DNA of 20,418 nucleotides from Lentzea aerocolonigenes (GTDB taxonomy: Bacteria; Actinomycetota; Actinomycetes; Mycobacteriales; Pseudonocardiaceae): the NCBI RefSeq assembly GCF_000955955.1, contig NZ_JYJG01000009.1, positions 1 to 20,418 of the forward strand, in the 5' to 3' direction. A program made the position numbers and the translations under genes. Below, piece after piece: positions 7,322 to 14,973 of the stretch; position 1 is the first letter of the stretch; every line of letters starts with the position of its first letter. The notes below the pieces were generated by a model. That model saw nothing but the letters and a program-made list of their open reading frames with translations, was not told the DNA's origin and did not search any database.

Positions 7322-8725
7322 CTAGGCGTCTTTGCGCCTGCGGTTCACCGAGTTGCGCACGAACAGCGTGAGCATCAGCAGTGCCACACCGAGCCCGATG
7401 CCCGACAGCGCCACGATGATCGGCGGCCAGTCGATGCCGGGTGGAGGAGTGACGGTCGTGTTCATCTCCTTCGGCTCCGGCTTCTGGAACCCCTTGGCCT
7501 CGGCCGGCAGCACCGCGGTCAGCGCGGCCACCGGGTTGATCATGCCGTAGCCGACCTTGTTGTCCTTTCCGGACACGTTGCCGGGGTTCAGGGCCGTGGC
7601 CTTCAAGCGGTTCATCACCTGGCGCGCGTTCAGGTCCGGGAACCGCTGACGCACCAGCGCGGTGATGCCCGCCACGTACGGCGAGGCGAAGCTGGTGCCC
7701 TTGATGTCTGTCGTGCCCTGCGCGGTCACGTTGGCGTTCGTCAGGCCGGTGCCCTTGGGGTCGACGGAGATGATCTCCTCACCCGGTGCGGCGATGCTGA
7801 CCCACGGACCCCAGACGCTGAACGACGAGACCGCGCCGGAGCGGGCGATCGACGCCACGGACAGCACGTCGTTGGCGAACCACGCCGGCGACGAGATCGA
7901 GTTCACGTTGGCCGGGTCCAGGTTGTCGTTCTGCTTGGGACACCCGGCGCCCTTGTCGCTGAGGTTGCCCGCCGCCGTCACGATCACGACGTTCTTGACG
8001 TCCACCGCGTACTTGATCGCGGCCTGCAGACTCTGGTCGTCCGCGCTGAAACCCTTGGGAGTGCCGCAGTTCGTCAGCGAGATGTTGATGACCTTGGCGT
8101 TCTGGTTCGCCGCGCGGACGATGGCCATCGCCAGCGTGCTCACCTTGCCGGCGGAATCGCGCTTCTCCGGGTTGGCGGCGTCGCCCTTGAACTCGAACCG
8201 GTCGCTGGTCTGGCGGATCGCCATGATCTCAGCTTCCGGCGCGGCACCGACGAAGTCGCCCTCGGTCTTGGCCGCCGCGGCGACACCCGCCACCTCGGTG
8301 CCGTGGCCGTCGCAGTCGTCGAGGCCGTTCTTGTCACCGAAGACGTACTCGCCGCCGGCCTTGACGCGGTCGCCGAAGCGCGGGTTGCGCGGGTCGACGC
8401 CGGTGTCGATGATCGCGATCTTGATGCCCTTGCCCGTGGCGAACCGGTGCGCCTGCTCCAGGTTCAGCTGGACCTGGCCCCAGGGCTTCTGCTTGATCAG
8501 TTCGCTCTTGGTGTCGGACTCGACGCAACCCTTGTTGGTGCGCTCGTACTTGACGTCCGGCCCGCCCTTGTCGACCGGCGGGCCCGTGTTCGGCGGCAGG
8601 TCCGGCGGAACCGAGTTCGGCTTCACCGCGGCCGACGATGACGACGACGGCTGGGCGGAGGCGTGCGGTACCGCCCCCGTCAGCAGCAGTAGTCCGGCGG
8701 TCGCTGCCGCCGTGGTGCGCCTCAT
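7322..8725 (-). CDS. mycP: Type VII secretion-associated serine protease mycosin
   Basis: A 467-aa membrane-anchored subtilase of the mycosin family, needed for ESX function and stabilising the secretion complex from the outside in known systems. Seen: a signal peptide (MRRTTAAATAGLLLL..ASA), Asp107 (IIDTGVD), His141 (DGHGTEVAG), oxyanion Asn254 (AAGN), Ser345 (GTSFASPYVAG), and a Pro-rich linker before a C-terminal TM helix (about 433-456) with a basic tail RRRKDA. Cysteines 67, 138, 220 and 262 match the two disulfides of mycosin structures. GAGGACGGGT gives a good ribosome-binding site for the ATG at 8725. An upstream in-frame ATG at 8737 overlaps the eccD stop (ATGA) and is a possible alternative adding MRTG. 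Either way it is translationally coupled to eccD. Confidence 0.95.
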   Translation of the reverse strand: MRRTTAAATAGLLLLTGAVPHASAQPSSSSSAAVKPNSVPPDLPPNTGPPVDKGGPDVKYERTNKGCVESDTKSELIKQKPWGQVQLNLEQAHRFATGKGIKIAIIDTGVDPRNPRFGDRVKAGGEYVFGDKNGLDDCDGHGTEVAGVAAAAKTEGDFVGAAPEAEIMAIRQTSDRFEFKGDAANPEKRDSAGKVSTLAMAIVRAANQNAKVINISLTNCGTPKGFSADDQSLQAAIKYAVDVKNVVIVTAAGNLSDKGAGCPKQNDNLDPANVNSISSPAWFANDVLSVASIARSGAVSSFSVWGPWVSIAAPGEEIISVDPKGTGLTNANVTAQGTTDIKGTSFASPYVAGITALVRQRFPDLNARQVMNRLKATALNPGNVSGKDNKVGYGMINPVAALTAVLPAEAKGFQKPEPKEMNTTVTPPPGIDWPPIIVALSGIGLGVALLMLTLFVRNSVNRRRKDA

Positions 8726-8733
8726 ACCCGTCC

Positions 8734-10140
8734 TCATGATGGCCCGATCAGGCCCCGGAACACCGAGTACAGGTCCATCACCGCGAGCGCCAGCGGCACC
8801 ACGGCGGCGATGAGGATCGCCTCGAGCACGTCGACGGTGCGGCGCAACGGCGGCGAGAACTTCTGGCCGGGGAACACGACACCGAGCACGAGCGCGCCCG
8901 CGCCGAGGAGCAGCAGCGTGCCGAACACGAAGACGATGCGGTTGAGCTCGGTGGCGGAGATCAGCCAGCCGACCAGGATGCCCGCGCTGGCGAACATGCC
9001 GGTCGACAGCAGTGCCACGGCCTGCGCGCCGTTCGCGTACGCACGGCCGCGCATCATCAGCACGATCGCGACGACGACGCCGTAGATCGGGCCCCAGACC
9101 GTGTCGGCACCCGCGGCGACGATCGCGGCGAGCGCGGCCACCACACCGGTACCGATGATCATGCCGGTCAGGTACTCGTGCGCGACCGCGGTGCGGCGCT
9201 CGATGACGGCGAACTCCGGGAAACCGGTGTCCTCCTTGAGGTCCTCGGCGTTCGTCGGCACGACGGGCGGCGGGATCTTCGCCAGCTGCAGCGTGAGCCT
9301 CGGCAGCATCGACAGCGCGGCGAGCGCCACGGCACCGGTCGCGGCGGCCACCCCGGCGAGCGGGTGGTCGACGAACGTCGCGACGAGGAACGCGAGCGCC
9401 ACGAGCGTGCCGCCGGTCGCCGCGGCGATGAACACCGTGATGCCCTGGCCGATCAGCAGGATGCCGCCCCACGCGAAGATCATCATCAGCGCGGACGCCA
9501 GCAGCATCTTCGGGTTGAACCCGACACCGGGCACGGCGTGGAAGCCGGCCACGAACGCCATCGGCAGCGAACCGCACGCGGCGATCAGCACACCGGTCGA
9601 GGCCGCCTTGTACGCACGCGCGATGGTCGCGCCCGTCGCCAGTGCGGCGACGGCGGCGACACCCGCGGCGATGGCGGCGGCGAGCCCGCTGCCCTTGCCC
9701 GCGACGGTGATCGGACCGGACAGGAACAAGGCCACCGCGGAACCGATCAACGCGAGCGCGCCCGCGAGGTGACCGAACTTCTGCGCGGTTTCCTTGGTCC
9801 ACGGCCGGAACGAGTCCGGATCGGACTCCGCGATCGCGTCGACCACGTCGTCGTACAGCGGCGGCGGCGGGTTCTCGTTGCGGCGCCGCAACTGCAGCAG
9901 CTCGCCGTCGACCACGCCGAGCGACGCGAGCGTGCGCGCCGGGTCGAGCGGGCTGTCGCCGAGCTTCGCGAGGCACCAGCCGCCGTGCCGGACACCACCG
10001 TCCGGAGTGGCCTCTCTCGCCATGTCCAGCAGCATCGGCAGGAGATCGGCCACCGCCACGTCGGCAGGCAGCGCGACGTCGATACGCGTTCGAGGTGCCA
10101 CCACCGTGACACGGCTGAACACCGTCGTACCGGTCGCCAC
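8734..10140 (-). CDS. eccD: Type VII secretion integral membrane protein EccD
   Basis: A 468-aa protein that forms the membrane core of the ESX channel. Seen: an N-terminal ubiquitin-like domain (about 8-88, FSRVTVVAPRTRIDVALP ... LASLGVVDGELLQLR), a cytosolic linker with the family motif PPPPLYDDVVDAI (91-103), and then about eleven hydrophobic helices from residue 122 to the end, including GYDRYMARY-type family positions replaced here by FPEFAVIERRTAVAHEYLTG (the loop between helix groups). Length fits EccD (about 450-510 aa). The start is GTG with TAGGGGG at 6 nt. Its stop overlaps the start region of mycP, making an eccD-mycP operon read leftward, divergent from eccC. Confidence 0.94.
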   Translation of the reverse strand: MATGTTVFSRVTVVAPRTRIDVALPADVAVADLLPMLLDMAREATPDGGVRHGGWCLAKLGDSPLDPARTLASLGVVDGELLQLRRRNENPPPPLYDDVVDAIAESDPDSFRPWTKETAQKFGHLAGALALIGSAVALFLSGPITVAGKGSGLAAAIAAGVAAVAALATGATIARAYKAASTGVLIAACGSLPMAFVAGFHAVPGVGFNPKMLLASALMMIFAWGGILLIGQGITVFIAAATGGTLVALAFLVATFVDHPLAGVAAATGAVALAALSMLPRLTLQLAKIPPPVVPTNAEDLKEDTGFPEFAVIERRTAVAHEYLTGMIIGTGVVAALAAIVAAGADTVWGPIYGVVVAIVLMMRGRAYANGAQAVALLSTGMFASAGILVGWLISATELNRIVFVFGTLLLLGAGALVLGVVFPGQKFSPPLRRTVDVLEAILIAAVVPLALAVMDLYSVFRGLIGPS

Positions 10141-10372
10141 CAGGGCCCCCTAAGTCAGATCAGCACTTACAAATCAACGGCCCGACCCTATTGGTCCACT
10201 CGGACGCTCGCCGGGCGGCCCTAGTATGGCCGCACCGACGGCTCCTGCACGTGTCGTTTGCAGAACACGTTCGACTGGGTTTTTTCTCGACCCACCTTCG
10301 CGGCTCGTTCAGATGCGCAATAGTGTCGGTTGCTACTGGTGGCGTAACGAGAGTCGAAGAGGTGCCTGTCAG
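10141..10372. promoter_or_regulatory. Divergent promoter region eccD / eccC
   Basis: A 232-bp gap holding both promoters. On the plus strand TAGTGT (10321-10326) or TAGTAT (10222-10227) fits a TANNNT -10 box for eccC; no -35 is convincing. An inverted repeat ACGTGT (10249-10254) N10 ACACGT (10265-10270) lies between them and could be an operator. An ATG at 10226 in frame with eccC is not the likely start (see rejected items). Confidence 0.4.
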
Positions 10373-13300
10373 TTGAGCACGCTGCAGTTCAAGCGAACGG
10401 CACGCCTTGCTGCTCCCCGGCCTCCGGGCGGTGAGGTCCACCTCGAACCGCCACCTGAGGTCCCGCGGATCATCCCCGGCAACATCATGATGAAGGCGAT
10501 GCCGGTCGTGATGATCGTCGCTTCCGTCGGCATGATGGGCATGATGCTCGTGCTGACGCCGAAGCAGCCGGCGGCGATGATCATGCCGGGCATGATGATG
10601 ATCTCGACCATCGGCATGATGGCGGGCGGCATGGGTTCTGGCAAAGGCCAGAAGAAGGCCGAGATGAACGAGGACCGCAAGGACTACCTGCGGTACCTCG
10701 GCCAGATGCGCGACCGCGCCCGCGAGGCCGCTGACGAACAGCGCGCCGAACGCGAGTGGGTCCACCCGGACCCGCAGATGCTGTGGTCGCTCGCCACCAC
10801 CCGCCGCATGTGGGAACGCCGTCAGAACGACCCGGACTTCTGCCACCTGCGCGCCGGCCGGGGCTCGCAGCGCCTCGCCACCCGCCTGGTGCCGCCGCAG
10901 ACCGGTCCCGTCGAGGAGCTCGAGCCGATCGCGACGCTGGCCCTGCGCCGGTTCGTGCGCGCCCACTCGCTCGTTCCCGACCTGCCGATCTCCATCGCGC
11001 TGCGCGGTTTCGCCGCGGTCGGCCTGCTCGGCGACATCGAGGACCGCCGCGACGTCGCGCGTGCCCTGCTCGCCCAGCTCGTCACCTTCCACGCCCCGGA
11101 CGACCTGCTGATCGCGGTCGTCAGCGCGGGTCGCACGAAGCAGCTGTGGGAGTGGGTGAAGTGGCTGCCGCACGCGCAGCACCCCACCGACATCGACGGC
11201 ATCGGCCAGCGCCGCATGATGGCGAACTCGCTCGCCGAGATCGAGGCGATGCTGGACGAGAACCTGCGCGACCGGCAGCGGTTCACCCGCAACGCCCCGC
11301 CGCCGCCGGACCAGCCGCACATCGTGATCGTCATCGACGACGGCGACATCAGCCGCGAAGAGATGATCATCCTCGAGGAGGGTCTGGTCGGCGTCACGCT
11401 GCTGGACCTGTCCGAGTGCCTCGGCAACCTGACGGCGCGGCGCGGTCTGCGCCTGGTCGTCGAGAACAACCAGCTCGGTGCCCGCTCCGCGAGCGGTGTC
11501 GAGTGGTTCGGCGCGCCGGACCGGCTGTCCGTCGTGGAGTCCGAGGCGCTGGCCCGCAGGCTCTCGCCGTACCGCATGGGTGCCGCCGGTGAGGCCGGTG
11601 GCGACTCGGGCGAGGACCCGTTGGCGATGACCAACAACCCGCCGCTGCTCGAGTTCATGGGCATCCCCGGCGACCCGATCACGTTCGACGTGCAGAACGC
11701 GTGGCGGCCCCGGCCCAAGCGCGACCGCTACCGCATCCCGTTCGGCATCGGCGAGCACGGCCAGCAGGTCGAGCTCGACATCAAGGAAGCGGCAGAGGAC
11801 GGCATGGGCCCGCACGGCCTGTGCATCGGCGCGACCGGTTCCGGCAAGTCGGAGTTCCTCCGCACGCTGGTGCTGGGTCTGCTGGCCTCGCACTCGTCGA
11901 CGGCGCTCAACATGATCCTCGTCGACTTCAAGGGTGGTGCGACGTTCCTCGGCCTGGACAAGGCACCGCACGTCGCCGCGACGATCACCAACCTGGCCGG
12001 CGACCTCACCCTGGTCGACCGCATGAAGGACGCCATCGCCGGTGAGGTGTCGCGTCGTCAGGAAGTCCTGGCGAAGGGCAACTACAAGAACGTCTGGGAC
12101 TACGAGAAGGCCCGCGAGAACGGCGCCCAGCTCGACCCGCTGCCCGCGCTCTTCATCTGCATCGACGAGTTCTCCGAGATGCTGACGGCGAAGCCGGACT
12201 TCATCGACATCTTCCTCCAGATCGGTCGTGTCGGCCGGTCGCTGCAGATGCACATGCTCCTCGCGTCGCAGCGACTCGAGGAAGGCAAGCTGCGCGGTCT
12301 GGACACGTTCCTCTCGTACCGGATCGGTCTGAAGACGTTCAACGCGGCCGAGTCGCGTGCGGCGATCGGTGTGCCGGACGCCTACGAGCTGCCGCCGATC
12401 CCGGGTTCGGGTTACCTCAGCGTGCAGGGCATGCCGCTGACCAGGTTCAAGGCGCTCTACGTCTCGGGCACCTACCGGCCGTCGGGCATGCAGTCCGCCG
12501 GTGAGTCGGTGGCGGTGCGCAGCGACAAGCGCCCGCGGTTCTTCGTGCCGGACTTCATCGAGATCCCGAAGGAGCCGGAGCGGCCGATCGAGCCGGTCAA
12601 GGTCGAGGCCGCGCCGGTCAAGGAGGACGCGAACGAGCCGACCCAGCTCGAGCTCATCGTCGACCGCCTCATCGGCCAGGGCCCGCCCGCGCACGAGGTG
12701 TGGCTGCCGCCGCTCAACGAGCCGCCGACGATGGACACGATGCTGCCGCCGCTCGACGTGACGCCGGACCGCGGTCTGACGTCGCCCGGCTTCCCCGGCA
12801 ACGGCACGCTGCAGATCCCGGTCGGCGTGGTCGACAAGCCGTTCGAGCAGCGCCGCGACCTGCTGTGGGCGGACTTCTCCGGTGCGGCCGGTCACGGCGC
12901 GGTCGTCGGTGGTCCGCAGTCGGGCAAGTCGACGCTGCTCAGGACGATCATCGCGTCGATGTCGTTGACGCACACCCCGCTGGAGGCGCAGTTCTACTGC
13001 ATCGACCTCGGTGGTGGCACGCTCGCCTCGATGGAGGACATGCCGCACGTCGGTGGCTTCGCCGGCCGTCTCGACGTCGACAAGGTCCGCCGCATGGTGG
13101 CCGAGCTGCAGACGCTGATCACCGAGCGCGAGCTGCGGTGGCGCGACCAGCGCATCGACTCGATGGCGGAGTTCCGCAACCGCAGGCGCCGCGGTGAGAT
13201 CAAGGACGACAACTTCGGTGACGCGTTCCTGATCGTGGACGGCTGGATGAACTTCCGCCAGGAGTTCGAGATGGTCGAGCCCCAGGTCCAGGCGCTGGCC

Positions 13301-14389
13301 GCGCAGGGCCTGTCCTACGGCGTGCACGTGATCGTCGGCGCCAACCGGTGGGCGGAGATCCGTCCCGCGATGAAGGACCTCCTGGGCACGCGGTTCGAGC
13401 TGCGGCTCGGTGACCCGAGCGAGTCCGAGATCGACCGCAAGGTCGCGGTCAACGTGCCGCCCGGCCGTCCCGGCCGCGGTCTCACCGGTGACAAGCTGCA
13501 CTTCCTCACCGGTCTGCCGCGCATCGACACGCTGCAGGACCCGACCACCATCTCGCAGGGTGTCGCGGACCTCGACGCCAAGCTCAACCAGGCGTGGCAG
13601 GGCCCGCGTGCGCCGCAGGTCAGGATGCTGCCGGACCTGCTCGACTACTCGCAGTTCATGGCACAGGTCCAGCAGCACAACCCGAACCGCGGCCACCTGG
13701 TCCCGATCGGCGTCAACGAGGACGAGCTCGCGCCCGTCTACATGGACTTCGACGCGGACCCGCACTTCTTCGCGCTGGCCGACGGCGAGGCGGGCAAGAC
13801 GAACATGCTGCGCACGATCGTCCGCGGCATCATGACGAGCTACACCTCGTCGGAGGCGTTGATCCTGCTGGCGGACTTCCGCCGCACGATGCTCGGGTTC
13901 ATCGACACCGACCACCTGCTCAGCTACGCGGTGTCGGGCACGCAGCTCGCGCAGAACGTCCTGGAGGTCAAGGGTTCGCTCACCAAGCGCATGCCCGGTC
14001 CGGACGTCACGCAGGAGCAGCTGAAGAACCGGTCCTGGTGGACTGGTCCCGAGGTGTTCATCGTCATCGACGACTACGACCTGGTGGCTCCGCAGGGTGG
14101 CGTGAACCCGCTGCAGCCGCTCGCCGAGTTCATCCCGCAGGCGAAGGACGTCGGTCTGCACATCATCCTGGCCCGCCGCATGGGTGGTGCGTCCCGCGCG
14201 CTGTACGACCCGGTGATGGGCAAGCTCAAGGAGATCTCGGCGCCGATCTTCGTGGGTTCCGGTTCGAAGGAGGAGGGCAACATCGTCGGCAACCTCAAGC
14301 CGTCGCCGCAGCCTCCTGGCCGGGGCACGATGGTGACCCGCAAGCACGGTCAGCAGCGCATCCAGTTCGCCTGGATCCAGCCCGACTAG
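10373..14389 (+). CDS. eccC: Type VII secretion motor ATPase EccC
   Basis: A 1338-aa FtsK/SpoIIIE-type motor that recognises substrates and drives export. Seen: two N-terminal Met-rich membrane helices (about 34-85), then three ATPase domains. ATPase 1 has GATGSGKS (486-493) and Walker B Asp598-Glu599 (FICIDEF). ATPase 2 has GGPQSGKS (846-853) and Asp956 followed by Gly (FLIVDGW). ATPase 3 has a degenerate P-loop DGEAGKT (1137-1143, Ala where the first Gly is expected) and Asp1233-Asp1234. Only domain 1 has the catalytic Glu, as in known EccC proteins, where domains 2 and 3 are regulatory and bind substrate. It is a single-chain EccC, not split into Ca and Cb. The start is TTG (MSTLQFKRTAR, the family N-terminus), with GAGG at 10 nt upstream. 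Confidence 0.95.
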   Translation: MSTLQFKRTARLAAPRPPGGEVHLEPPPEVPRIIPGNIMMKAMPVVMIVASVGMMGMMLVLTPKQPAAMIMPGMMMISTIGMMAGGMGSGKGQKKAEMNEDRKDYLRYLGQMRDRAREAADEQRAEREWVHPDPQMLWSLATTRRMWERRQNDPDFCHLRAGRGSQRLATRLVPPQTGPVEELEPIATLALRRFVRAHSLVPDLPISIALRGFAAVGLLGDIEDRRDVARALLAQLVTFHAPDDLLIAVVSAGRTKQLWEWVKWLPHAQHPTDIDGIGQRRMMANSLAEIEAMLDENLRDRQRFTRNAPPPPDQPHIVIVIDDGDISREEMIILEEGLVGVTLLDLSECLGNLTARRGLRLVVENNQLGARSASGVEWFGAPDRLSVVESEALARRLSPYRMGAAGEAGGDSGEDPLAMTNNPPLLEFMGIPGDPITFDVQNAWRPRPKRDRYRIPFGIGEHGQQVELDIKEAAEDGMGPHGLCIGATGSGKSEFLRTLVLGLLASHSSTALNMILVDFKGGATFLGLDKAPHVAATITNLAGDLTLVDRMKDAIAGEVSRRQEVLAKGNYKNVWDYEKARENGAQLDPLPALFICIDEFSEMLTAKPDFIDIFLQIGRVGRSLQMHMLLASQRLEEGKLRGLDTFLSYRIGLKTFNAAESRAAIGVPDAYELPPIPGSGYLSVQGMPLTRFKALYVSGTYRPSGMQSAGESVAVRSDKRPRFFVPDFIEIPKEPERPIEPVKVEAAPVKEDANEPTQLELIVDRLIGQGPPAHEVWLPPLNEPPTMDTMLPPLDVTPDRGLTSPGFPGNGTLQIPVGVVDKPFEQRRDLLWADFSGAAGHGAVVGGPQSGKSTLLRTIIASMSLTHTPLEAQFYCIDLGGGTLASMEDMPHVGGFAGRLDVDKVRRMVAELQTLITERELRWRDQRIDSMAEFRNRRRRGEIKDDNFGDAFLIVDGWMNFRQEFEMVEPQVQALAAQGLSYGVHVIVGANRWAEIRPAMKDLLGTRFELRLGDPSESEIDRKVAVNVPPGRPGRGLTGDKLHFLTGLPRIDTLQDPTTISQGVADLDAKLNQAWQGPRAPQVRMLPDLLDYSQFMAQVQQHNPNRGHLVPIGVNEDELAPVYMDFDADPHFFALADGEAGKTNMLRTIVRGIMTSYTSSEALILLADFRRTMLGFIDTDHLLSYAVSGTQLAQNVLEVKGSLTKRMPGPDVTQEQLKNRSWWTGPEVFIVIDDYDLVAPQGGVNPLQPLAEFIPQAKDVGLHIILARRMGGASRALYDPVMGKLKEISAPIFVGSGSKEEGNIVGNLKPSPQPPGRGTMVTRKHGQQRIQFAWIQPD

Positions 14390-14402
14390 CCGGCTCGCTC
14401 TG

Positions 14403-14444
14403 GCGGGGCCCTTCGTTTCCTTCCGGGAAAACGCAGGGCCCCGC
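14403..14444 (+). terminator. Terminator of eccC
   Basis: A 9-bp stem GCGGGGCCC (14403-14411) / GGGCCCCGC (14436-14444) with an inner TTTCC/GGAAA pairing, followed by TTGCGTTTGCG on the plus strand, 14 bp after the eccC stop. On the minus strand no U-tract follows it, so it serves eccC. Confidence 0.7.
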
Positions 14445-14457
14445 TTGCGTTTGCGCG

Positions 14458-14538
14458 CAACGTGAAAGGGCCCGCGGCTTGCGCCGCGGGCCCACTCAGG
14501 TAGCAGGGGTGTCTACCTGCTTCCCCCCATTCGCCGGA
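14458..14538 (-). ncRNA. Putative minus-strand structured RNA, copy A
   Basis: Read on the minus strand: TCCGGCGAATGGGGGGAAG, then a 7-bp hairpin CAGGTAG / CTACCTG (14513-14519 / 14497-14503) with loop ACACCCCTG, then an 11-bp GC stem GGGCCCGCGGC / GCCGCGGGCCC (14483-14493 / 14468-14478) closed by a GCAA (GNRA) tetraloop, then TTTCACG. It is related to copy B at 14707-14782 with the same order of parts. The final stem and T-run look like an intrinsic terminator facing leftward, although no minus-strand protein gene lies nearby. No known RNA family is recognised. Confidence 0.5.
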
Positions 14539-14583
14539 CCCGGATCCGGTGCGGTCAAGAGGGAGGAGACCGCACCGGCCGGG
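14539..14583. repeat. Long hairpin with AAGAGGGAGG loop, copy 1
   Basis: A stem of 11 bp (CCGGTGCGGTC 14546-14556 / GACCGCACCGG 14568-14578) extended by 5 bp across a 2-nt bulge (14539-14543 / 14579-14583), with loop AAGAGGGAGGA. The loop core AAGAGGGAGG recurs in a hairpin of different stem sequence at 17664-17712. No downstream gene uses the loop as a ribosome-binding site. Confidence 0.5.
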
Positions 14584-14589
14584 CTTCTT

Positions 14590-14620
14590 CGGAGGTTCCC
14601 CCAGGTCTTTCCTGCCTCCG
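14590..14620. repeat. Hairpin with CCCCCAGGTC loop, copy 1
   Basis: A 6-bp stem CGGAGG (14590-14595) / CCTCCG (14615-14620) with a 19-nt loop containing CCCCCAGGTC. The same 10-mer is in the loop of the much longer hairpin at 19363-19407. Confidence 0.35.
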
Positions 14621-14655
14621 TCGAACCGGCTGAGGAAGACTTTGCCGGATGCCGC

Positions 14656-14684
14656 TCACGCTTCACTCACGCTTCGATGACATC
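14656..14684 (+). promoter_or_regulatory. Orphan SARP-type direct repeats
   Basis: TCACGCT (14656), TCACGCT (14667) and a weaker TGACATC (14678) are spaced by exactly 11 bp, in the same GC-TCAC-CTTC context as the repeats before the three regulator genes. No TANNNT box follows at the right distance and no gene starts downstream, so this is either an extra binding site for the first regulator or a remnant of a lost gene. Confidence 0.5.
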
Positions 14685-14706
14685 CGCTGTCGCGGGATCC
14701 TCCGGA

Positions 14707-14782
14707 CAAAAGTAAAGGGCCCGCAGCCGAAGCCGCGGGCCCACCGAACAGCAGGGGACTGTCCGGTTCCCCCATAGCCGGA
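14707..14782 (-). ncRNA. Putative minus-strand structured RNA, copy B
   Basis: Read on the minus strand: TCCGGCTATGGGGGA, a 9-bp hairpin ACCGGACAG / CTGTTCGGT with loop TCCCCTG, an 11-bp GC stem closed by a C(UUCG)G tetraloop, then TTTACTTTTG. Both stems contain one G-U wobble on this strand that would be an A-C mismatch on the other strand, so the transcribed strand is most likely minus. It ends in a textbook intrinsic terminator although no minus-strand protein gene is upstream. The promoter would lie to the right of 14782; I could not identify it. Confidence 0.55.
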
Positions 14783-14836
14783 TCTCGTGTCGGACAGGCC
14801 CACTGGGGAGGGCCCACCCGCCTGAGGCCGACGATC

Positions 14837-14864
14837 GTGACACCCCCCAATAACTCGTTGTCAC
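14837..14864. other. Small hairpin with a six-C loop
   Basis: GTGACA (14837-14842) / TGTCAC (14859-14864) enclose a 16-nt loop beginning with six C residues. It lies 40 bp upstream of the regulator operator. The short stem makes this a weak feature. Confidence 0.25.
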
Positions 14865-14903
14865 TCTCGTCGTCCGGCTGATCACCACTTTGCCCGGCCG
14901 TGC

Positions 14904-14940
14904 TCACACTTCGGTCACACCGAGTTCACGCCCATAGACT
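14904..14940 (+). promoter_or_regulatory. SARP-type operator/promoter of the first regulator
   Basis: Three repeats TCACACT (14904), TCACACC (14915) and TCACGCC (14926) have an 11-bp period, followed by -10 box TAGACT (14935-14940), which is 34 bp before the GTG start. SARP proteins are known to bind heptamer direct repeats at 11-bp spacing overlapping the -35 region, so this is a likely (auto)activation site. The same arrangement occurs at 19432-19469. Confidence 0.7.
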
Positions 14941-14973
14941 CGTTGCTCGGCAGGACCGGGGGAAGGCGACGAC

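Noticed and set aside
8738..9976. Extension of the mycP frame through eccD to an 884-codon protein
   Set aside because: The extension is Arg-rich and antisense-like and overlaps the well-recognised eccD frame. The signal peptide starts at 8725/8737.
10226..10372. Upstream ATG extending EccC by 49 residues
   Set aside because: The extra segment has no EccC similarity, and it would remove most of the promoter region. The family N-terminus begins at the TTG codon at 10373.
10160..14347. A 1395-codon open frame antisense to eccC
   Set aside because: It mirrors eccC exactly, has the Arg/Asp/Val-rich composition of an antisense shadow in high-GC DNA, and resembles no protein family. Similar shadows lie opposite eccB (4169-5767) and the first regulator (14926-16971).
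14557..14567. AAGAGGGAGGA as a ribosome-binding site
   Set aside because: It lies in a hairpin loop and no start codon with a plausible reading frame follows within the usual distance. The second copy, at 17685, is likewise not followed by a start.
14458..14864. A 6C-type actinobacterial RNA because of several C-runs in loops
   Set aside because: That family is described by two adjacent hairpins each with six or more C in the loop. Here the loops of the paired RNA elements have only four C and the six-C loops are in separate, weak or terminator hairpins. An Rfam scan would decide.
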